Assembly: GCA_947038175.1 (NCBI GenBank)
Contig: CAMQVJ010000012.1
Location: forward strand, 1-48,850
Direction of reading: 5' to 3'
Length of the DNA stretch: 48,850 nucleotides
From: an uncultured Desulfovibrio sp.
Lineage (GTDB): Bacteria > Desulfobacterota > Desulfovibrionia > Desulfovibrionales > Desulfovibrionaceae
Every line of letters begins with the position of its first letter. The first letter of the stretch is position 1. This document shows, piece after piece, positions 43,149-48,850 of the stretch. Both the position numbers and the translations under genes were made by a program. The notes below the pieces were generated by a model that made no database searches, was not told the DNA's origin, and saw only the letters and a list, made by a program, of their open reading frames with translations.

Positions 43149-44486
43149 TTATAAAGATTCCCCAAAGTAGGTCTCAAGAACGCTTTTGAGTTCCTCGTGG
43201 GTGCGGCAAGCGATAATGGCAAGGCGCAATGCTTTTGCGTTTTCAAGATGTTTTACGTACCTAGGAACTATGGTGCGCATTTGGAGAAGGGCTCTGTGTG
43301 GGTTAAATTCTTTGGCGTAGGTGAGATGTCTTTCTATGAGTTTGCCTAAGTCGTTGCGCATGTTTTCTGTGGTTTTAGGCATGAGGTCATTTATGTGTGG
43401 GATTTCTGAAGGCTTTAGTTTATTTTCTTGTGCGTAATTCCATAAGAGTACGTGTTCTTTGAATATGACAGGGTTTGACATGGCGCCACGTGCGTACATA
43501 ACGCCGTCGACCCCTGTTTCTAGGAGTATACGAACGCCATCTTGTGCGGTGAATAAGTCCCCACTTGCGATAACGGGGATTTTTATGGTGCTTTTTAGTT
43601 TTGTAAGGGCTTCGTAATTTGGCACACCACTGAAACTTTGTTTTGCGTAGCGTGGGTGTAGGGTTATCCAGTCTGCTCCAAGGGCTTCTAATTCTTTTGC
43701 TAAATCAATATAAACATCATTTCCCATTTCATAGCCAAGGCGAATCTTAAAACCAATCTTTCCAGCTCTAATGCCTTCTTTATTTTCCTCATTCCGAGTG
43801 GAATCTGTCGCACATTGTTTTGTGTTTATATTTTTCGTCGCCTTTTCAGGAAAGGGGGAGTTTGAGGGGGAAAAACTCATTTTGCGCTGCAAAATGGGGT
43901 TTTCCCCCTCATAAAAATCTTCTCCATCTGAATTACACAAAATGGGGTTTTCCCCCTCATGAAAATCCTCTCTATTCCCAAAATTCCCAAAATCATCAAA
44001 ATCTTTGCAGTCGGGATTGTGTACTTGTTTTATGACATGCTCTGCTATTTTGAGTAGATTGGGAATATCTTTGAGTAGTGCAGCGCCAGCGCCTGTTTTG
44101 ACTACTTTGGCAACGGAGCAACCGACATTGACGTCGAAGTGCTGGAAGCCTTTTTTTTGTAGGAGTGCGACGCCTTTCGCCATGAAATCGTGTTCTGCGC
44201 CGAATATTTGTGCTACGACGGGGCTGTCTTCTGGGCAGGTGGCGAGTAGAACTTCTGTGTGTTTTCCACCGTAAACGAGACCTTTTGCGCTGATCATTTC
44301 GGTGCAGGTTACTTTTGCCCCTTCTTCTTTGCAGAGAAGCCTGAAGGGCAGGTCTGACCAACCAGCGAGAGGTGCAAGCCAAGGGGATTCTGGGGTGATA
44401 GTTAATGTGTTATCTGTTGTGTCTTTTGCTGTGTTAGCTGTTGTATTTTCTGTTGTATCATTGTGCATAGTTATTGTTTTTTGCAT
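43149..44486 (-). CDS. dus: tRNA-dihydrouridine synthase with a repeat-derived insert
   Basis: A flavin-dependent Dus, which reduces uridine in tRNA. The TIM-barrel core has LAPLAGWSDLPFRLLCKEEG, AQIFGA, the catalytic Cys in FDVNVGCSVAKVVKTGAGAA, GFKIRLGYE, TLHPRYAKQSFSG and PVIASGDLFTAQD, GVMYARGAMSNP, then the helical C-terminal domain. The family has ~320-330 residues; this has 445. The excess has two sources: a ~30-residue Thr/Asn-rich N-terminus (NTTENTTANTAKDTTDN) and a ~78-residue insert at residues ~160-237, between the segment ending NPDCKD and GKIGFKIRLG. That insert is encoded by a palindromic repeat (see below). Its place corresponds to a loop at the bottom of the barrel, away from the active site, so activity may persist. 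Confidence 0.92.
   Translation of the reverse strand: MQKTITMHNDTTENTTANTAKDTTDNTLTITPESPWLAPLAGWSDLPFRLLCKEEGAKVTCTEMISAKGLVYGGKHTEVLLATCPEDSPVVAQIFGAEHDFMAKGVALLQKKGFQHFDVNVGCSVAKVVKTGAGAALLKDIPNLLKIAEHVIKQVHNPDCKDFDDFGNFGNREDFHEGENPILCNSDGEDFYEGENPILQRKMSFSPSNSPFPEKATKNINTKQCATDSTRNEENKEGIRAGKIGFKIRLGYEMGNDVYIDLAKELEALGADWITLHPRYAKQSFSGVPNYEALTKLKSTIKIPVIASGDLFTAQDGVRILLETGVDGVMYARGAMSNPVIFKEHVLLWNYAQENKLKPSEIPHINDLMPKTTENMRNDLGKLIERHLTYAKEFNPHRALLQMRTIVPRYVKHLENAKALRLAIIACRTHEELKSVLETYFGESL
43842..43965. repeat. Palindromic repeat inserted in frame inside dus
   Basis: On the plus strand, CTTTTCAGGAAAGGGGGAGT, TTGAGGGGGAAAAACTCATT, TTGCGCTGCAAAATGGGGTT, TTCCCCCTCA, then a second partial copy (AAAATGGGGTTTTCCCCCTC) at 43939-43958. 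The first copy is near-identical to the intergenic one at 36417. On the dus strand it is open throughout and yields the duplicated undecapeptides EDFHEGENPIL and EDFYEGENPIL. Confidence 0.9.
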
Positions 44487-44626
44487 GAGAGAATCTTTGT
44501 ATGTGTTGGATGATATTATAAGAGGTAGGATGACTTTTGATATGAGAGGGGATAGAGAGTTTTTGAGATTGTAGATATAATTGAAATATAAAATGTGAAA
44601 TGTGAAATATGAAATATGTATGGGGG

Positions 44627-45589
44627 CTAAAAATAGATATAATAATAAATAACGGTAAGAATTGCCATGCTAATCATGCGGAAAAATTGATTGTATATAA
44701 TGAGTTTTCCGGCAAAACGAGCGTTGAAATAGCCCATGTATGCGGGCAGTTGGTGGCGTATGCCACGCATGGGTGTTGAGAGAAGGTTGCCGATGAGCAG
44801 AGCAAAGACGACTTCGTGGGTGTTGAGTGCACCGTCGTGGTAGAGGGAGGCCGCAGCGATGAGAACGGCTTGCATTTCTGCCGCCATGTAGAGAACTATG
44901 AGGCCTAGGCTTTGTACTTTTAGGAAGTCAAAGCCAACGCTTGTGGCAAGCCAGTTTTCCATATTATCAAAAATACCAAAAAACTGTAAATAATAAATAA
45001 TACAATAAATGGGAATACTTATATAGATAAGACGTGGGCATCTTTTGAGAAAGCGCTTGAGGCCTTTTTGCCAAGCGTTTTTCCAGAAATTACCTTCTCT
45101 TTTTGGTGCTTCGTAATGGGAGTATTCACGTGTGCATTTTGGCAAAATCATGCGCCCCACAAAGACTGTGACTATGGTGCGAAGGAGGGCTGCAAGCACT
45201 GATATGGCAACATAAATAAGGGCTGGCATGCCTAAAATGGGAACGGCGAGAAAGAAGAGACTCGGTAAATGTATAAGTGTTGATGGGAAGCTATTGAATA
45301 TATTAGAAATAATAAGTTCTTTCTGTGATATTTCATTTTGCTCTAATTTTTCGCCCATGTATGCGTTTGAGGAAGCAGGGGAAAAAATAGAGATCGCAAA
45401 GGCAGTTGCTGAGATATCGCTTAGATGTGCAAAGCGCACGAGGGGTTTCGTCAATTTTGCTATAGGTTCTGTTAGCTTCAGAGCTTCTAGGAAAGAGGCG
45501 ACGAAAAGCCCGAATGTTAAACCCATGAACAATTTGAAAAGGGGCGTAAGTGGGGGCAGATAATAGATTATTTCGTTTAGGTTTATCAT
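44627..45589 (-). CDS. Nucleoside-recognition/gate-domain membrane protein
   Basis: A 320-residue inner-membrane protein with ~8 hydrophobic segments. It belongs to the 'nucleoside recognition' (gate) domain group, related to SpmA/YjiH-type proteins and known as single copies in Desulfovibrio. Recognisable parts are FSPASSNAYMGEKLEQNEIS, the loop SNIFNSFPSTLIHLPSLFFL and the C-terminal NLLSTPMRGIRHQLPAYMG. The frame starts with GTG at 45592, but the adjacent ATG at 45589 is the more natural start; neither has a strong ribosome binding site. The role is unknown; substrate named only from family label. polA lies upstream on the same strand, 92 nt away. Confidence 0.8.
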   Translation of the reverse strand: MINLNEIIYYLPPLTPLFKLFMGLTFGLFVASFLEALKLTEPIAKLTKPLVRFAHLSDISATAFAISIFSPASSNAYMGEKLEQNEISQKELIISNIFNSFPSTLIHLPSLFFLAVPILGMPALIYVAISVLAALLRTIVTVFVGRMILPKCTREYSHYEAPKREGNFWKNAWQKGLKRFLKRCPRLIYISIPIYCIIYYLQFFGIFDNMENWLATSVGFDFLKVQSLGLIVLYMAAEMQAVLIAAASLYHDGALNTHEVVFALLIGNLLSTPMRGIRHQLPAYMGYFNARFAGKLIIYNQFFRMISMAILTVIYYYIYF

Positions 45590-45680
45590 CACGTGTCAGC
45601 TTTTAGGATTTAGGGATTAAATATTTTTTTATTGAAATTAAATATTTTTTTGGGTGTTCGATAGAACACGGTCGCCCTGT

Positions 45681-48671
45681 TTAATGCGCTCCGCCCCAGT
45701 CAACGCCAACGCCATAATCTACGAGTAATGGCACAGATAAACGCTTACCGCCTGGGGCGATATTCATCATAATTTCCGCCATGCGTTTTCCTGCTTTTTC
45801 TGCGTTTTGTTCTGGCACTTCAAGAATAAGTTCATCGTGAATTTGCAATAATAATCGTGCGTCCCATTCTTTTAGTTGCTCGTCGTTGTTGACGGCAAGC
45901 ATGGCAAGTTTGATAATATCCGCTGCCGTGCCTTGAATCATGGTGTTCACAGCTTGGCGTTCGGCAAGGGCTTTAGCTTGATTATGAGTTGATACAATAT
46001 CAGGCAAAGCACGTTGTCTGCCTGCTAAAGTTGTGACGTATAGGTGCTCACGAGCGAAATCTTCCACTTCCGTATAGAAGGCTTTTATTTGATGGAATCG
46101 GCTAAAATACACTTCCATAAAGCGTTTAGCTTCTTGGGTTGTGATGTGCAAATCTTGAGCAAGTTTTCGCACGCCCATACCGTAGAGCAATCCAAAGTTT
46201 ATGGTTTTTGCATGACGGCGCATATCCGAGGTGACGGAATCAATATCCTTATCATATAAAAGAGCCGCCGTGCGAGAGTGAATATCTTCGTTGTTGAGGA
46301 AGGCTTCTCGTAGGGTTTCGTCTCCTGAGCAGTGAGCAAGTACTCGTAATTCTACTTGAGAATAATCCGCTGAAACGAGGCAATAGCCAGGCTTTGCGGT
46401 GAAGCATGTGCGCATGCGTTTACCAAGTTCGCCACGAATGGGGATATTTTGCAAGTTTGGATTGCTTGATGATAAACGGCCTGTCCCTGTTGCGAATTGG
46501 TTGAGGGTGGTGTGTATACGTCCGTCATTTCCTGTGAGGCGTGGAAGCGGTTCAAGATAGGTGGAGCGTAATTTTTCAAGCTTGCGATATTCTTGTAAAA
46601 TCTCAATAACGGGGTGAGAGCCTGAAAGCTTTTCTAATACCTCGTGCGAGGTGGAGGCTTGCCCACCCTTTGTGGATTTTGTCATGGGTAGGTCTAGCTT
46701 TTTGAAGAGAATTTCTCCAATTTGTTGAGCGGAACGAATATTAAATTCTCCGCCAGCGACTTCGTAAATTTGACCTGTGAGTGTTTCAAGCTCTGCGTTT
46801 ACTTCGTTGAGGAAAGTGAATAATGCACCCACGTTAACTTGTATTCCTGCTTTTTCTATGGAGTAGAGAACAGGCACAAGAGGCATTTCCATTTCAAGCA
46901 TAAGCGTGAGTAGGGAACGGCTTTCCAACTGGCGCATCATATGCTCGTAAAGAGAGAGCGCTAGGTGGGCAGGATGGCTCGCAGGTAAGCGATTTGCAAA
47001 GGCGTGGCTACGGGAGATAGCCGCCCAGCTATAATCTTTTTCATCGGGTGAAAGAAGCCAAGTCCCAATACTAAGGTCAAAAAATCGTTGATGATTTTTG
47101 AATTGCGTCGCAAGTGCTGGTGTGTCGTGCATGAGTTTTTTTAGATCAGAAACAACAATGTGTGCCGCATTTTTTATGTAAGGAAGAAGGGACTCAAGGC
47201 TTCCCTTATAAAAAATATCTATTTTGCCTTCTGTGGGAAGAGCGAGGATTTTAGCCGCTTCTTCCACCATGTTCAGGCTTTTTGGAACAGGACTTGTTTC
47301 TTTTTCGATAAGGGCAAAGAGACTTTGCTGGGAGTTTTTTGCAGTTGTTTTTTGTGTCTTAGCTTCTGTTTTGTGCTTGAGTTCTTTACTGGTAACTTCG
47401 TTGGTGAGCATGGGGGCGATTGTGGTTTTATGCCCATTTTCGCTAAGAGCAAGCGCTCTTAAAAAGTCCACAGATTTTGGCAAAGGTGCAAGGGCGATGT
47501 AAATCCCCTCTTCTTTGTTTTGATCTTCTTTGTTTTGATCTTTTTTGTCACCCTCTATTTTGATGAGAGCTAAAACCTTGTCTGTGCAATCGGGTAAGTT
47601 TTCAACAAAATTAATTTCTAAGAGTGGGGCAGCTTCAATTTCAGGTTCGATTTTCGTTTCTATTTCTTGATTATTTTCGATACTGTTCTGTTCTTGATTT
47701 TCGCCAACAAGGAGGGCATTTGCGGAAGGCTTGTTGTTTAAAGAACCTTGTTCGCCAGAGTTTTCTATAATATTTATAACATTTTTGCGTACGAGTTCTT
47801 TAAAATCTTTCGCCAAACCGTGCAATTCAAATTCTTTAAAGAAGGTGAGAGCATTTTGTTCATGTGCGTCTTGAATAGTCATATCGTCAAGGCTTATATC
47901 TAGGCATTGCTCGGTGTTTAGAGTTGTGAGCTTGCGGTATAAAAACATAATATCAAGATTGCCTTCCATCTTCTTTTTGACGGGTAGCGGCAAGTCTTCA
48001 TAATTATCACGAATAGATTCAAGGTTTGGAAAGTCTTGAAAAAGCTTCATAGCTGTTTTTTCGCCAATGCCACGCACCCCAGGAATATTATCGCTGGCAT
48101 CACCAATAAGCGCTTGAACGTCAGCCCATTGATTTGGGTGAAGCCCTGTATTGTCTTTAAAATCTTGTTCTGTGAGAATCTTTTCTTCTTTTGTGGCAGG
48201 GTCCCACATGATGACGTTATTGTTCAGACATTGGCGTAAATCTTTATCCATTCCAATGATAACAACGGGGCGCTCTTTTGAATATCGCTTCGCAAGGGAG
48301 GCTATGCAATCGTCCGCTTCACACGCACAAGAAACCTCCACTTTAATGCCAAACTGTTCAAGCATGCGCTTTATGGGGGCAAATTGTGCTTTTAGCTCTT
48401 CTGGTGCGCTTGGACGTTGTGCTTTGTATTCGGGAAAAAGTTCATGACGGAAATGGGGCCCTTGCCCGTCGAGTACAAATATAAAATATTTAGGCAGCTC
48501 TTCACGTAAAATTTTAAGAAGTATGCGCCCGACGATATACATGGCGCCTGTGGGGAAAGAGTCTGATCTGGTCATTTTTGAATTAGCAAAATAACCTCTA
48601 AAAATAAAAGCATTCCCATCCATTATATAGACAGGTTCTTTATCAAAAATAAATGTTTTCTTTATTGGCAT
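45681..48671 (-). CDS. polA: DNA polymerase I
   Basis: A 996-residue PolI that removes RNA primers and fills gaps in replication and repair. Residues 1-~300 are the 5'-nuclease (YIMDGNAFIFRGYFA, CEADDCIASLA, GDASDNIPGVRGIGEKTA). Residues ~600-996 are the polymerase, with motif A DYSQVELRVLAH, motif B RRHAKTINFGLLYG and motif C QIHDELILEV. The middle region (~300-600) occupies the 3'-5' exonuclease position but lacks the DxE metal-binding start and the other acidic residues, so proofreading is probably lost, as in several lineages. It also carries low-complexity stretches (KKDQNKEDQNKEEG, a 15-bp DNA repeat near 47510-47540). GGGGAAAAAT precedes the ATG. Confidence 0.96.
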   Translation of the reverse strand: MPIKKTFIFDKEPVYIMDGNAFIFRGYFANSKMTRSDSFPTGAMYIVGRILLKILREELPKYFIFVLDGQGPHFRHELFPEYKAQRPSAPEELKAQFAPIKRMLEQFGIKVEVSCACEADDCIASLAKRYSKERPVVIIGMDKDLRQCLNNNVIMWDPATKEEKILTEQDFKDNTGLHPNQWADVQALIGDASDNIPGVRGIGEKTAMKLFQDFPNLESIRDNYEDLPLPVKKKMEGNLDIMFLYRKLTTLNTEQCLDISLDDMTIQDAHEQNALTFFKEFELHGLAKDFKELVRKNVINIIENSGEQGSLNNKPSANALLVGENQEQNSIENNQEIETKIEPEIEAAPLLEINFVENLPDCTDKVLALIKIEGDKKDQNKEDQNKEEGIYIALAPLPKSVDFLRALALSENGHKTTIAPMLTNEVTSKELKHKTEAKTQKTTAKNSQQSLFALIEKETSPVPKSLNMVEEAAKILALPTEGKIDIFYKGSLESLLPYIKNAAHIVVSDLKKLMHDTPALATQFKNHQRFFDLSIGTWLLSPDEKDYSWAAISRSHAFANRLPASHPAHLALSLYEHMMRQLESRSLLTLMLEMEMPLVPVLYSIEKAGIQVNVGALFTFLNEVNAELETLTGQIYEVAGGEFNIRSAQQIGEILFKKLDLPMTKSTKGGQASTSHEVLEKLSGSHPVIEILQEYRKLEKLRSTYLEPLPRLTGNDGRIHTTLNQFATGTGRLSSSNPNLQNIPIRGELGKRMRTCFTAKPGYCLVSADYSQVELRVLAHCSGDETLREAFLNNEDIHSRTAALLYDKDIDSVTSDMRRHAKTINFGLLYGMGVRKLAQDLHITTQEAKRFMEVYFSRFHQIKAFYTEVEDFAREHLYVTTLAGRQRALPDIVSTHNQAKALAERQAVNTMIQGTAADIIKLAMLAVNNDEQLKEWDARLLLQIHDELILEVPEQNAEKAGKRMAEIMMNIAPGGKRLSVPLLVDYGVGVDWGGAH

Positions 48672-48776
48672 ATTTTTCCCCAGTTCAAATCAATTGTGAA
48701 AGCCCGTATGTGAAAGCTCGGATTGACATTAACGTATTTCTTCCACTTAGAAAAGGTTTTTGTGCTTAGTATTAAA

Positions 48777-48850
48777 TTATTTAAGCCGAGAATGTAAAAG
48801 CCGCGCACCTATCCAACGGGCGACGTAGTCGTTTCCGTTTACGAGGAACG
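48777..48850 (-). CDS. Possible 3' end of an upstream gene, partial
   Basis: The minus strand is open from the window edge to a TAA at 48777-48779, giving the C-terminal 23 residues FLVNGNDYVARWIGARLL-HSRLK. The composition is protein-like and GC is higher than in the polA spacer that follows. Too short to identify. If real, the gene precedes polA by ~105 bp on the same strand. Confidence 0.35.
   Translation of the reverse strand, partial: FLVNGNDYVARWIGARLLHSRLK

Overview
The window is a stretch of chromosomal core genome from an anaerobic Desulfovibrionota bacterium, most likely a Desulfovibrionaceae of the Bilophila / Lawsonia / Taurinivorans type. The strongest marker is the dissimilatory sulfite reductase operon at about 24.2-27.0 kb: dsrA is followed by one ORF in which DsrB is fused to DsrD. 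That fusion has been described for Bilophila wadsworthia. Base composition looks moderate to low in GC (low 40s % by eye), unlike Bilophila itself. The organism has an outer membrane (FadL/OmpP1 porin), an MCP, a Tat component, and a clade-3 catalase. No tRNA, rRNA, CRISPR array, complete insertion sequence or phage gene was seen.

Layout. 0-5 kb: carB, a double-ACT protein, tatA and a small unknown ORF, all on the minus strand. 5-10.3 kb: a large TPR/degenerate-GGDEF protein, a LysO-type exporter, a VTT/TVP38 membrane protein and a small membrane protein (minus). 10.8-16.6 kb: phosphomannomutase, Pcm, a YitT protein and type III glutamine synthetase (plus). 17-24 kb: FadL porin, a repeat-containing protein behind a good sigma-54 promoter, a divergent LysR/YeiH pair, a broken TfoX-like gene and a doubled DUF805 membrane protein. 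24-28.6 kb: dsrBD, dsrA and a radical SAM enzyme (minus). 28.9-36.4 kb: HIT protein, IHF/HU protein, coiled-coil protein, glycosyltransferase, membrane protein, MCP and C_GCAxxG_C_C protein. 36.5-48.8 kb: catalase, BPL_N protein, fmt, OsmC protein, RsmB-type methyltransferase, tRNA-dihydrouridine synthase, gate-domain permease, polA, and a possible gene tail at the right edge.

Functional links. DsrAB(D) reduces sulfite to sulfide in energy metabolism. The LysR/YeiH pair about 4 kb away is of a type linked to sulfite/sulfur-compound handling and may protect from the same substrate. Catalase and OsmC-type proteins answer oxidative stress. The other genes are housekeeping.

The most unusual aspect is the repeat landscape. 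At least three families of short GC-rich palindromic repeats occupy the gaps between genes, in both orientations and in modular combinations. One copy lies in frame inside the tRNA-dihydrouridine synthase gene and adds about 78 codons. There are also several tandem arrays with 9-, 11-, 15-, 17- and 18-bp periods, in spacers and inside coding regions (radical SAM protein, PolA, the 18.9-kb protein). This resembles the Rickettsia palindromic-element phenomenon and is the best candidate here for something undescribed.
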